Part shown: one piece after another, positions 38,756 through 51,056 of the stretch
How positions within the stretch are numbered: the first letter of the stretch is position 1
Layout of the letters: each line of letters opens with the position of its first letter
From: Leucaena leucocephala
Taxonomy: Eukaryota; Streptophyta; Magnoliopsida; Fabales; Fabaceae
Length of the DNA: 64,000 bases
Assembly: GCA_037074615.1 (NCBI GenBank)
Contig: CM073560.1
Location: 7,943,501-8,007,500 of the forward strand
Direction: 5' to 3'
Made by a program: the position numbers and the translations under genes
The notes under the pieces: model-generated
The model's input: only the letters and a program-made list of their open reading frames with translations
Told to the model about the DNA's origin: nothing
The model's database searches: none

Positions 38756-41585
38756 CATCTTAGTCAACGATCCTGGATATAGCTCTTCTGTATATCCTTT
38801 CCTGGTTTATGACTAAGGTTTGGGGCATTCATCCTTTTATACTTATGGACAACTCATTACACTTGTGAGTAGTGTCCATTTCTTTCATATCTTATTCCTT
38901 AGAATTTTTATGTAATTCTGGGGTCTACCTCACTCCTCTTATACTTTGCTAATCTCTTAGGAGAAATATTGTTCTTCTGACTTTCTTTCTCCTGATACGA
39001 GATCATAACTCAGATAATTTCGCAACTTTCTTAACTGTTCTCATAACTTCATGCATCTATGCCAAACCTTTGTGGCATTTGCACTTCTTCTTATCCCTTC
39101 TTAGGGCTTATCTATCGTTAGGCTATTCTTGCTTTAGCACCTCTCGTGCCACTGGGTTAGGGCTAGATTACTCTTTGTATAGCTGTATGCCCTAGCAACC
39201 TTTTTCTTATAGAACTACGTTCTATCTCTGCTTTGCCTTAGACCCTCTTCTCTAGGTCTCTCTGGCCTTTTAATCTCTCATGACTTGTTATCATGACCAC
39301 TTTCTTTAGATCCGAAAAGAACTCTTCATTATCCATATCATCATCTAGGCATATAGTTCCTTACAGCTATGGTTCTTCTTAACCATTCTTAGGGTCGTCC
39401 TCAGGGAATATTGGAGACTGTGTAAGAGCAAATACCTTTCCTAGGGATGTCAGCATTCTTAGGATAACCTCTTGCAAAGTGGGGTTTCTTACCACAACTG
39501 CTTTGCCCTGCTCGACACTCCCATGTGCCATGGCTCTTTCCACCATATTGACATCTCTGCTCTCCAATCTGATCATTACCTTGATCAATCCCTTGTCCGA
39601 ACTATTGCCTCTTTCTCTTGCTATTGACTTTACAACTTGAGCTACCTCCCAGAGTGCTCTTAGCCAATGCTTTTCTATTCTCAACACATAGAGGATTCTG
39701 TTCTTTACTTCTCAGGCATACTTCTACCAAACTTTGAATATCAGTACTCATATTCGAATTTGGACTCCGTCTTCATTTAAGGAAAAACTAAGTTTAGTCT
39801 GTATAATAGAGACTCTCTGGGAAAACAATTTTAAATAATTTTTCTGGATGAGTGTATCAACTAGTGAAGCTTCCTTACCTTAACTTCGTCTTTGGCATTC
39901 ATCTTCCCAAAGAGATATTAAATTGTACTCATGTCTCATGGCTCATTACTTTCCTTAGGCTAGGTCTAACTACGACCTCGGGATCTAACTGCGATCAACC
40001 GTTAGCCTCTTCAGAATCTATCTGCGACCCTGAAGCTGTTAGGATCTAACTGCGACCCTGGAGCCATGCTAGGATCTACCTGCGACCCTCCAGAATCTAA
40101 CTGTGATTCTGTTATACTGTATATCTCCCGAAGATCTTAAACCAACAAACTAAGTTATAAGGTTAACTGCTTCCACCTGTTGATAACTCAATAAATAAAC
40201 ATTTAAAAATTTTATAGCCTCATATCATTTACCCAGACTTTACTTACTTCCTCTTTTACTCAGGAGTTCCTTCTCATCTTTCAACCTGTGCTCTAACTAC
40301 GAGCCATTTGAACTATGCTCTAACTGCGAGCATTCTATACCAGATCCAACTCTTATCTGAAGAGTGATCTGTACCCATATGAATCTAGAAACAATCCCTT
40401 TACCGTTATCTGTTACTCTTTATGTACATCATTCATTTCAATAGAAATGGCCCTGAGTACTGTATTCATAAGCCTATAGAAATACCTGAGTAACCTCAAT
40501 CATAAATCATATCTGAATATCATATCATAACTTATCGTCCCATAAACTGAGACTATCTATCATCCTCAATACATTCATATCATCCTCCTACCATATGGTA
40601 TGGGAGCAACCTACTTTCTCATAACTTTCTGATCTCATATATGTACTCATATATACTCTACCCTGCATGTACTGCAAAAGGGGAGTATCCATTCATCATA
40701 GCATACTCTAACATGCATGTCATCCTTTGACAACTGCAAGGAGATACAACTATCATAACTTATGGCAATATAAGCCATATCATCATCATATTTTGCTCAA
40801 CCATCCATTAGACATCATAATAATCGAAGTAAGCCTCAAAACATATTTCCTTTATCACATTATTTGTCAGATCATCATTTGATCATACTATCTATCGCAT
40901 TATCTGTCAGATTATCAATCACATGCTCAGGATCTGATAGGCACCTCTGTCTATCTTACTTAGGTTGCCACACTACCCTCTTACCAGGGTATAGACTCAA
41001 CCCTTCACTACTTTATCTTACATAAGGAATAGGGGAGTCACTTTATCTCTTAACTGTGGCTACCTCTTTACTATCTCTCAACTTCTTCTATCTTTCCATC
41101 AGTCCCTATCAGTCCTGGTCTATTCTTGACCGGACTATGGTTCCTTATTGGTCTTTCTCTTTATCCTAGAAAACTTGAGTCGCATGGATCTCATTCATCA
41201 TCTTTTACTATTACTTCTACTTTCTAGGGTACTATGCCCTAGGTCTATCACTTCTCCGTGATGGAATCCCTCTGCTCAGGGAACATTGAGCTCTTTATCT
41301 ATTACCCATCACGTCTCTCACCTTAGGCCATGTGCTAGGATCATTCCTGGGCAAATCTCATCCTAGCTTTTAGGTCTTCTATTCAGATTAGCTTAATAAA
41401 ACCCCTGTAATGTAGATCTACTCTTAGTTACCACATAGAGGATCTACTTTTTCACATTGTCTTAAACTGATCTTTCATACCTCAGTACCTTTGTACTGTC
41501 TGGCTTACCATATGCTATACCAATCCTCTAGCTGGTGGACTTTAGCGAGTTTGGTACCTTCATTCATATGGCCACTGCTATCTTT
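38756..41585 (-). other. B2 internal region, non-coding
   Basis: Occupies the place where pol should be. One open frame of 102 codons (39379-39687, minus) shows no recognisable motif and is not supported in B1. A degenerate tctaactgcgacc repeat lies at 39964-40112. Confidence 0.5.
39964..40112 (+). repeat. Degenerate short tandem repeat, core tctaactgcgac
   Basis: Same array as at 9420-9580 in B1: six units with tctaactgcgacc or one-base variants. Confidence 0.65.
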
Positions 41586-41816
41586 TGTTGTGACCTAAGA
41601 ACTGCATAGTCACAATTCACATGCTCTGTGACTTTTAGTCGCAACCGTCGCACACTACTCGTCACGACCTGGCATCTCTACGTCCTTTAGTCGTAACCTA
41701 TAACATCACTACCTTAACTCCTTTGTACACTGGTCGCGTACTGCAATATTACTCATCGCGACCTGAGGTCTTCTCACGTCGTAATATCAACTTATCTGTA
41801 CATATTAGTCGCGACA
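41586..41816 (+). repeat. Decayed TCGCGA-type array inside B2
   Basis: Units ttgtgacc, agtcgcaacc, cgtcacgacc, agtcgtaacc, ggtcgcgtac, catcgcgacc, cgtcgtaat and agtcgcgac at 20-40 base spacing. A weaker version is at 14393-14530 in B1. Confidence 0.6.
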
Positions 41817-41989
41817 TAAGACCCCTCTTCTCTACTTCCTACTTTTAAAACATGTAGTCATACTCATCCTTATACAACGGCAACATACTAGGTATAGGGT
41901 AGCTCAATAGTGTGCATACTGGACAATACAATCCAATCACATACAGGATTTATCTGTTCATTATCCAGTGGCAACAGAACACAAATAAA

Positions 41990-42760
41990 CTCGTACCTTA
42001 GTTTGGCACAGGAGACTTTCTTATCTCGTTGCCAGTCAGGGTATATATTCTTCCCTAAGTCGGGTATCTTTCGCCTGTTGTGTTCTGTGGACACTCCCTG
42101 GCATAATGTCCATACTTTCCACACCTATAGCGTAACCCTTGACCTACTGGACAAGGCCTCATACCATGGTCTCGACCACAGTTCCTACATTAATTAGGCC
42201 TTGGTTGCCTACTAACTTCTCTTGGCCCACTACCTGGCCTACTTCCTTGCTTCTTATTAACTTTTGACCCATATGCTGGACCATTTCTCTTCTTACTGTT
42301 CCTTCTCAAGGAACCTGGTGGCATCACTTTCAGTGGTACTGATGGAGTAGGCTCACTCTTTTCTGGTTATTGCACATTCTTTTCTAGCTTGTAATCTGCC
42401 AGCTGGGTCTTTTTTTCAGTGGGACATTCTAAAACCTTAAAGATTTTCTCTAACTGGCTTACCCAATCCTCAGCTACTTGAGTGTCAAAAGTCCCTTCAA
42501 CATGGGCGGATCAAATTTATGGAATCGTTCCATCCATGTTTGCAGACTTTCCTGTTCATTATTATTTCTTATAGACCCCTGATGTCTATTCATTCCAGTC
42601 TTCTCATGATCTGGCTGAGGTTCAGGTTCTATATCATTCTCTGATACTACCTCCGTCCCAGACTGTTGTAATCTTGCAACCGCAGCAGCAACCGCCGTAG
42701 TGATAGCAGAATCTCGCTCTTGATCTTGGCGAGCCTGGGTTGCCCACATCTCATCGTGAC
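41990..42760 (-). pseudogene. gag: Gypsy (chromovirus-type) Gag, internally deleted and broken
   Basis: Read on the minus strand. The N-terminal part (from 42749) contains QTWMERFHKFDPPM; after a frame change come AEDWVSQLEKIFKVLECP (about 42460-42410) and then, with the middle of the capsid domain absent, a basic linker and a double zinc-knuckle region at 42189-42090: CRNCGRDHG...RYRCGKYGHYAREC. The spacing of the first knuckle is one residue short and the second has Tyr for its first Cys. This paired arrangement is what I know from Tekay/Del Gag. Protease is not recognisable beyond GRIYTLTGNE. Confidence 0.8.
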
Positions 42761-42933
42761 TTATGACTTAACTTGTTGTAACTTGGATATCTGGCATCCT
42801 CACTACAGTATCTGGTTACAATACGATACCTCGAGCTACTCTTTACAGCTTCCTCAGTCGTAAACTGATCAGCTTCTGTCTCTATCTCTGGAAGAAACTG
42901 CTTCTTAAACATTGTTCTGCTTAGTCCAGCCAT
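42751..42933 (-). pseudogene. Short leader reading frame upstream of gag in B2
   Basis: ATG at 42933; 60 codons starting MAGLSRTMFKKQFLPE, ending by a stop as gag begins in another frame. The equivalent frame in B1 (15560-15745) is broken. No known domain. It could be the original Gag N-terminus put out of frame by a deletion. Confidence 0.5.
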
Positions 42934-43300
42934 ATTGTGTTAATAAACACGAGACCTCGACTATATCGGCTGACTAAGATTAGCCCATCATAATCATATC
43001 CTTCGTAAGACTATAAAGCTCGGGATCCAGCCTCATTCATCTGGGTGTCACTGTCTTCTGTCTAATCCTTTTCAAGCAGTGAACACCATCCCTATACCCT
43101 ACTCTAGGGAGAGGACCACTCAAACTTCTCATTTATTTAAGGAATTAAACTGACTAAACCAGAGCATCACTGAGCCAGAACCTTCTGTTCTGTGCCAGAA
43201 TCTTATGCTCTGACCCAGAACCCTTTGTTCTGTGCTAACCTTATTCTGTACTAAACCCATAAATTATCTATTCAGAGTATTTCCTAAGCCAGAATCCTTT

Positions 43301-43312
43301 GCTCTGATACCA
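43301..43312 (-). other. Primer-binding site of B2
   Basis: TGGTATCAGAGC on the minus strand, three bases from the 5' LTR; initiator-Met tRNA type. Confidence 0.85.
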
Positions 43313-43315
43313 AAA

Positions 43316-46288
43316 TGAAACATCCTTACTTTCATATGTCTTAGGGACCATTTGGTAGCATTTAGAACCACTTTCAAGGTCATTGAAGTCCAATTCCCCA
43401 ATCTGGAGTTTTACTCTTATCGAGTACTGTTCACTTTGAAAATTCCAGATGAGTGACCTGACTTCGAAAAATTATAACTAATTCTAGAAAAATCGAAACG
43501 AAGTGGTTCCAATTGATAAATGAAGCTAACTAAATTATATTTCAGGTAAAAATAACTCGTTGACCATTCATTGACCAAGTCAACGTCAGTCAACGTGTCA
43601 ACTTTACTGTTCATCCCACGTTTTTCTCCCTGAATCCAGCATTCTGGTCCCAAATTTGATAATTTATATCTCCTTGTGTAGACATCCAAATGAGTCATAC
43701 TATATATCAAATCGAACCTTGGTATGTATACTATTTACCTTAAAAATTTCATACATTAATTCATCCATTTACTATTTTTAATCATTTATCAAATATGACT
43801 AGATTACCACGTGTTACTGTTCACAGTGGTAAATTTCAGCATTTCTACTTTGCATACATATGCATACATCCATCATACATCAGTCAAACATGCCAAACAA
43901 TACTTATTATTAATTAATAAGTTGTTTTACAATCTGGGTATGTACAAAATTTCCCATATCTCTATCACATCTTTTTCTGCCTAAACTCCAGCAGCATAAC
44001 CGCTACGCTTCATCTTCAGAAAGTAACTGATCTTGTACCGATTCGGTAATTCCCGTGAGAACTACCATTTTACGTAAGTACCTAGGAAAAACTGGATTTT
44101 CCTATTTTTCTTAATTCCTCCTTTACTGCATCATGCATGACATCATCGGGACACCTCAGCATGCCACCTCAGCGTCACATTTATCACATGTCTGAAATCC
44201 TGGGACACCTCAGCAGCTGACTCACCGGGCTGACTCACCGGTCTAGAGTCCTGCCTCGTAATACGTCTCCTCAACTTTTTCTTCTGCCTTTAAGATTGCG
44301 CCATGTGGCACCTGGAAGGGACCTTTCACGCCTTCCAATGCTATCCAGATAAATCTAGGACTTTATCTGATCACCTTCTCGGTTATCGTGCCGACCGAGT
44401 AACTTTACTTTATTGAAACAGCATTAAAATAGTATTTTAATGCCACTTTTTCCCACATACTTCATGGGCTACGTTTTTGGGCTCTGGGAATGTTGTCTTG
44501 GATCCTGATCAAGCTCAAGTATTCTTATGGCTCGATTCCCAAGAAACAGCCTTGGCAAATTACCAAAATGCCCTTGGGTGCCCTTTCTTGTACTATTTTA
44601 ACCCTAAGGGTAAAATCATCATTTTACACCCTTCTATACTCTGTCAGGGCATATACTGACTCTAAGTAACTTTATCTGTATGTGCCTTGGCTCCTGGCCT
44701 GTCCAGAATGACCAAAATGCCCTCCATTCTTCTATTACCCTTTAGTACAACACAGGGGCATTTTCGTAATTTCGCACTTTTCCGGGGATTCTGCCGGACA
44801 CTGGCCCACCTATCAGTCCAAGTGTCTCATTGGGCCTCTGTTGGCGCCATTATTGGGCATTTCTGGGTCCAATACCTTCATGGCACGCATTACGAGGAAT
44901 CTTCCCCCGTTAATAATTATTGAATATTTTATCTATTATTCACCGTTTATACACATATCCGGACACCGGCTCCTTCTGTCCGATACACTGGCCTGCGGTG
45001 TTCAGGCATCCCTGTGAGTCATATCAGTCATCTGACCGAGGTCATCCGAACTCATTCAGTCCCTTTTCAAATACCGATAAATCTCCCTATCGGATACCCG
45101 GAGGCCTTACACTCCCGTCTGGATTTTCTAATTTGCGAATAATTTTTTCTACAGGCCTCCTATCGGTATTCTATCAGTTTTCCGACATCCGTCCCATAAG
45201 GACGTATCATCCTGTATTTTCTCACCTAGATCTGAATTCTAGGATATCCGGTATGAATTTTTATAACTTTTGGACGATCAGTCCATTTCTGGCTATCTGG
45301 AGTCTTCAAAAATTCTTGTATTAAGCCAGATTACCGAGCGTCACTTGCTCTCTCTACCGGTGAAATCTGGGACTGAAATGCTTTCGGACAGTCCAAACCA
45401 CTTCCGGCCTGACTTTATTTAATTACAATTTAGCCCTAGGGAACTTTTCGTCTTTTCATTTAAGTCCCTTTTAACTGGGTTAAAATTATACTTAAGGACC
45501 CCACATTTTTGTCTACTTTCCTTTTTGGCCTTGAAACTTTCCATAATTGCACTTAAGTCCTTTCATTTCCTTTACTAGGTCTAGGGGCATTATTGTCTTT
45601 TCATATTTTACCAGAGTATTCTCTAGCCTTGGTCAACTATCCAGATACCCCTTCTTGACTGTCTAACCTTAGCCAAATGACCAAAATACCCTTTACTCAT
45701 TCTTCAGTTATTCTATAACATAAGGGCATTTTCGTCATTTTGCACATTTTCCCGGACACCGGCCCCTCTTACCACTGAACTGATATTGTGGGCCTGGGCC
45801 TTCCCTGGTGTCACTACGGGCCTTAGACAACACTGTATGGCCTCTGGCCATAGTCCGATCATCTCTATTCGGACTGCTCTTCCTTTACCGATTATAACTG
45901 TAATTTCCCATCTTCGAGAATTTTTACAGAAAAATCGGGACCTCAAATCAAAATTCTGTGTTGCGTCATTCAATCCGGAATCCTTCTCTCTATCTCCTGG
46001 TATTTTCAGATATTTTATCCGGACCGGGCTATTTTGGCCTGAAAGTACGCTCCAGCGCACACTTTTAAAAAATGACCATTCTACCCTTGGTCACATTTCT
46101 AATTCTTTCATACACATAGATACCTCATATGCACATTTCACAGTTCAGTGAAATGATCAGTATAATTTTCTCTATTTTCTGGCAAAATATGGTACTCATC
46201 GGCTACCAGCCCGATCTTTCCCATAATTACGATTATGCCCTTGAATTCTTCTTCTGGCATCTCTAGGCCTAAAAATTGGGGTGTTACA
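43316..46288 (-). mobile_element. B2 5' LTR
   Basis: 2973 bp; shares the promoter-block deletion with its partner (junction near 44090). It is 14 bases longer because ctgactcaccgg is tandemly duplicated at about 44217-44243. Confidence 0.9.
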
Positions 46289-48358
46289 CTATCACTTCAG
46301 GTATTTATGTTATAGACATTCATCTCTCTACTTCCACTACATGGGTATTAGATACTACATGTGGTTCTCACATTTGTACAAATGTGTAGGGTCTAAAGGA
46401 CAGTAGGAAGCTGAAGAAGGGCGAAGTTGACCTACGAGTTGGAAACAGAGCAAGGGTTACTGCGTTAGCTGTAGGCATTTATGAATTAGTTCTGGCCACT
46501 GGGCTTTTGTTAGTTTTGAACAATTGCTATTATGTTCCTACTTTGAGTAGTAACATTGTTTCTCTTTCTTATTTGGATAAGGAAGGTTACACTTCCATTG
46601 CTGGGAATAGTGGATGTTCTGTTTATCGTAATGATTTTTTCTAGGCTCATGGTGATTTGCATGTTGATCATTATATATTAAACTTGGAACAACCCAATTA
46701 GGGAAATATCTATAACATAACCACCAAAAGGGTCAAACCAAACGATTTGAATCTGACATACCTCTAGCACTATCGTCTGGGCCACATAAATAAGAAACGC
46801 ATTTCTAAACTCTATCAAGATAGATTTCTCAACTCATTTGATTTTGAATCATATGATACTTGCGAGTCTTGCTTGTTAGGAAACCTGACAAAGTCACCTT
46901 TTACTGGACATAGTGAGAGGGCCACTGATTTGTTAGGCCGCATACATACAGATGTGTGTGGACCGATGAATACAAATGCTAGAGGAGGTTATTCGTACTT
47001 CATCATATTCATAGATGATTTCAGTAGATATGACTACGTCTATCTAATGAAACATAAATATGAATCTTTTGAAATGTTCAAGATATTTCAAAATGAAGTA
47101 CAAAACCAGCTTGGCAAAACAATTAAAGCTCTTCGATCTGATCGAGGTGGTGAATATTTGAACCAAGAGTTCATCGATCATCTTAGGAATTATGGGATAG
47201 TCTCACAATTGACTCCTCCAGGAACACCACAATGGAATGGCGTTTCTGAACGGAGGAATCGAACACTATTAGATATGGTTTGATCTATGATGAGTCGAAC
47301 AGATCTTCCACCGTCCTTTTGGGGCCACGCCCTAGAGACAGTTGCGTTCACACTGAATCATGTTCCATCTAAGGCAGTTGAAAAGACTCCGTATGAGATA
47401 TGGACTGGGAGGAAACCTAGTTTATCTTTTCTCAAGATTTAGGGATGTGAGGTCTATGTTAAGCAACAAGCCTCAGATAAATTAGCGTCCAAATTCTCAA
47501 AGTGCCTTTTTGTGGGATATCCTAAGGAAACCAATGGATATTATGTCTACAACCCCACTGATAACAAAGTGTTTGTTGTTAGAAATGGTATCTTTCTCGA
47601 ATGAGAATTTATCTCTAAAAGAACCAGTGGAAGCAAGGTACACCTCGAAGAAGTTCGAGAGACACAAGACACCACAGAACTACAGATGGAAAATAGATAA
47701 GACTCACAACAAGTTGTTGAGACTCCTCAAGTCACACAAGGTCTACGGAGAACTAATAGGGCATGCCTTCAGCCTCAGAAATATCGATTTCTGATTTCTC
47801 ACAATCGTGATGTGTTGCTCATTGAGCATAATGAACCGACTACCTATCGAGAAGCTATAGTAGGACCAAACTCTAAAAAATAGCTTAATGCCATGAAGTC
47901 TGAGATGTAATCCATGTATGACAATCAGGTTTGGACCTTAGTCGACCTGCCTGAAGGTGTAAAAACCGTCGGGTGCAAGTGGGTTTTTAAGGAAAAAATT
48001 GACATGGATGGCAATGTAAATGTCTTTAAGGCACCACTGGTTGCAAAAGGATTTACTTAAACTCATGGTGTGGACTATGATGAGACCTTTTCCCCAGTTT
48101 TAATGGCCAAATCAATCAGAATCCTCCTTGCAATTGCAGCATATTATGACTATGAAATATAGTAGATAGACGTCAAGACAGCCTTCCTGAATGGAAAGAT
48201 CCTTGAGGATGTGTACATGACATAACCTGAAGGGTTTATGCGTTTTGAGGACTCTGGTAAGGTGTGCAAGCTTCAAAGGTCCATTTATGGATTGAAGCAA
48301 GCATCTCAGAGTTGGAATAATCATTTTGATGAAGTAGTGAAAGAGTTTGGATTTCTTC
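46289..48358 (+). pseudogene. pol: Copia pol part 1: protease, integrase, start of reverse transcriptase
   Basis: The frame resumes at 46294 exactly where gag stopped. Protease motif LDTTCGSHI at about 46351 (usual Asp-Thr-Gly is Asp-Thr-Thr). Integrase zinc domain HYRLGHIN...CESC at 46768-46878; catalytic residues visible as HTDVCGP, SDRGGEY and NGVSERRNRT. Reverse transcriptase begins near 47915 with VWTLVDLPEGVKTVGCKWVF and DVKTAFLNG. Thirteen premature stops: 46642, 46699, 46765, 47281, 47440, 47602, 47698, 47881, 47908, 48058, 48160, 48163, 48223. No frameshift found. The domain order PR-IN-RT-RH defines Ty1-copia. Confidence 0.92.
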
Positions 48359-50212
48359 TATCACATCCTTATTTTTATATATCTTAAGGACCATTCAGTA
48401 GCACTTAGAACCACTTTCAGGGTCATTGAAGTCTAAACTCTTAATTTGGAATTTTATTCTTATCGGGTACTGTTCACTGTGGCCAATTCCAGATGAGTGA
48501 CGTGACTTTGAAAAATCATAACTAATTCTAGAAAAATCTAAATGAAGTGGTTCAAATTGATACATGAATATAACTTAAGTATATTTCAGGGAAAAATCAT
48601 TGGTTGACCATTACTTGACAAATTCAACGTGGGTCAACGTTTCAACTTTACTGTTCATCCAATGACTTTCTCCTGAATCCAGCATTCTAGTCCCAACTTT
48701 AACAATTTATATCTTTTCGTGTATACATCCAAATGAAGCATTCTATATATCAAATTAAAGCTTAGTATGACTACTATTTACCATAAAAATATCATACATT
48801 TATTCAACCATTTACTATTTTAAATGATTTATCAAATATCAATAGGTCTCCACAAATTACTGTTCATTTTCAGCAATCAACCTTACATATTAGTGCATAC
48901 ATACATCACATATCAGTCAAACATGCCAGATAACAATCATTATCAGATATTCAACTGATATACACCAATGTATGATTAACATCCTCATATTATGTCTTCT
49001 GACCTTATATTTAGTATCTAGACCCTTTATATCATTAACATTTTAATACTAGGTCTAAGCTCAATTACAGATCCCCTGCTAAATGACCAAAATGCCCTTG
49101 GTGCCCTTTCTTGTCCTATTTTAACCCTAAGGGCAAAATTGTCATTTCACACCTTTCTGTACCTGGTCAAAGCATATACTGGCTCTAGTCAACCTTATTT
49201 AGATATGTCTTAGCCTCTGGGCCTGTCTAGAATGACCAGAATGCCCTCCATTCATCTGCTAGCCTTTAGTACAACACAGGGGCATTTTCGTAATTTTGCA
49301 CTTTTTCGGGGTTCTGCTGGACACTGGCCCACCTATCAGTCCATGTATCTTATTGGGCCTTTGATGGCGCCATTTTTGGGCCTATCTGGGTCCATTACCT
49401 TTATAGCACGCATTACGGGCAATCCTCCCCTGTCCAGGTTCATCGAATATTTTAGCTTATTATGCACCGTTTACTCACATATCCGGACACCGGCTCCTTC
49501 TGTCAAATACTCTGCCCTACTGTGTCTGGGCAGCCATTTGGGTCATAACGGGCATCTGACTGTTGTTACCCGACCTCATTCAGTCTTAGTTTAAATACCG
49601 ATAAATCTCCCTATCGGATCCCTGGAGGCCTCATACTCCCGTCTGGATTTGCTAATTTGTGAATAACTTTTTCTACAGACCTCCTATCGGTACTCTGTCC
49701 GTTTCCTGACATCCGCCCCATAAGGGTGCATCATCCTGTAATTTCTCACTTATATCTAAAATCTAGGGTATCCGGTATGAATTTTTATAACTTTTGGACG
49801 ATCAGCCCATTTTTGGCTATCTGGAGTCTTCAAAAATTTCGGTATTAGGCTGGATTACCCAGCGTCACTTGCTCTACCTACTGGTAGAATATGGCGCTGA
49901 TCGGAGTACGATCACTGTTTTTACCTATTTCTGGTCCAAGTTTTCATAATTACACTTTTGCCCCATAAACTTTTCTTCTTTTCAACTAAGTCCCTTTATT
50001 TGGCTAAAATTACACTTTGAGACCCCATATTTTTGTCTACCTTTCTTTCTTAACCTTAAACTTTCCATAATTGCACTTAAGTCCTTTCATTTTCTTTCTT
50101 TTGCAATTTAATCCTTTTCTTTACATAAAAGACCACATCTTTTTCCTGAAAAAGAACTCATATATTCCATTTAATCTGTACATAAAAATCAGTACAAGAT
50201 AAGGATATTACA
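48359..50212 (-). mobile_element. Gypsy solo LTR in the copia reverse transcriptase, internally deleted
   Basis: TSDs TCTTC at 48354-48358 and 50213-50217. On the minus strand it reads TGTAATATCC...GGATGTGATA, with the terminal CA decayed to TA. Only 1854 bp against about 3 kb in relatives: the promoter-containing middle is missing, with the junction around 48940-49070. It splits the reverse transcriptase inside a codon; the frame resumes correctly after removal. Confidence 0.88.
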
Positions 50213-51056
50213 TCTTCAAAATATTCATGAACCTAGTCTGTACAAGGTTAGTGGGAGCACAATTGTGTTTTTGGTACTCTATGTCAATGACATCCTACTT
50301 ATTGGGAATGACATTCCTACCTTGCAAATTGTCAAGTCTTGGTTAGGAAAGTTTTTCTCGATGAAATACTTGGGTAAAGCCACCTACATCCTAGGAATTA
50401 GGATCTATAGAGATAGATCTAAAAGACTTATAGGACTTAGTCAGAGCACATACATAGACATAATACTGCATAGGTTCAGTATGCAGGAATCAAAGAGGGG
50501 TTTTATACCCATGTCTCATGGTATTTACCTCAGCAAGGATTTGTGTCCTAGTACACCTGATCAATGAGGTCGCATGAGTAAGGTTCCATATGCCTCGGCC
50601 ATAGGATCTATCATGTACGCCATGTTATGTACTCGACCGGATGTCTCGTTTGCCTTAAGTATGACTAGCAGATATCAATAGGACCGTGATGAGGGCCATT
50701 GGACTGCTATCAAGAATATCCTTAAGAACTTAAGAAGGACTAAAGACTTATTCTTGGTCTATGGTGGATTGGATGACGAGCTCTGTGTAACTGGTTACAC
50801 AGATGCAAGTTTTCAAACTGACCAGGACGACCTTAAATCGCAGTCTGGATACATATTCCTCCTGAATAATGGAGCAGTAAGCTGGAAGAGCTCTAAGCAG
50901 GATACTGTAGCGGATTATGCAATGGAAGCTGAGTATATAGAAGCATCTGATGCAGCTAAGGAAGCCGTTTGGATCAGAAAGTTCATTACTGAACTAGGGG
51001 TGATACCTACCATCTCAGATGCAATAACTTTGTTCTATGACAATAGCGGTACCATT
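50213..51056 (+). pseudogene. pol: Copia pol part 2: reverse transcriptase core and RNase H
   Basis: Continues the frame at 50218. The catalytic reverse transcriptase box reads LVLYVNDILLIGND: the usual YVDD is YVND, which would abolish catalysis. After two stops (TGA 50565, TAG 50679) RNase H follows with GYTDASFQTD (about 50790), AVSWKSSKQ and EAEYIEASDAA, keeping the acidic residues expected for that fold. The frame runs to the next insertion at 51057 without a net shift. Confidence 0.92.

Larger units (their letters stand above)
35752..46288 (-). mobile_element. Complete non-autonomous Ty3-gypsy element B2
   Basis: TSDs CTATC at 35747-35751 and 46289-46293. LTRs 35752-38710 (2959 bp) and 43316-46288 (2973 bp), primer site 43301-43312, purine tract 38711-38723. 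The internal region is 4605 bp and holds only a shortened gag; no reverse transcriptase or integrase is visible. The LTRs differ at roughly 50-60 sites by eye (about 2%) plus a 14-base tandem duplication in the right one. Both LTRs lack the TATA-box block that relatives have. It disrupts the copia gag-pol between gag and protease. Confidence 0.92.

Noticed and set aside
39379..39687. 102-codon minus-strand frame inside B2 as a gene
   Set aside because: No recognisable motif, not preserved in B1, and located where decayed element sequence is expected.
47510..47794. 94-codon frame within copia pol
   Set aside because: It is out of frame with the integrase/reverse transcriptase reading frame that matches known domains.
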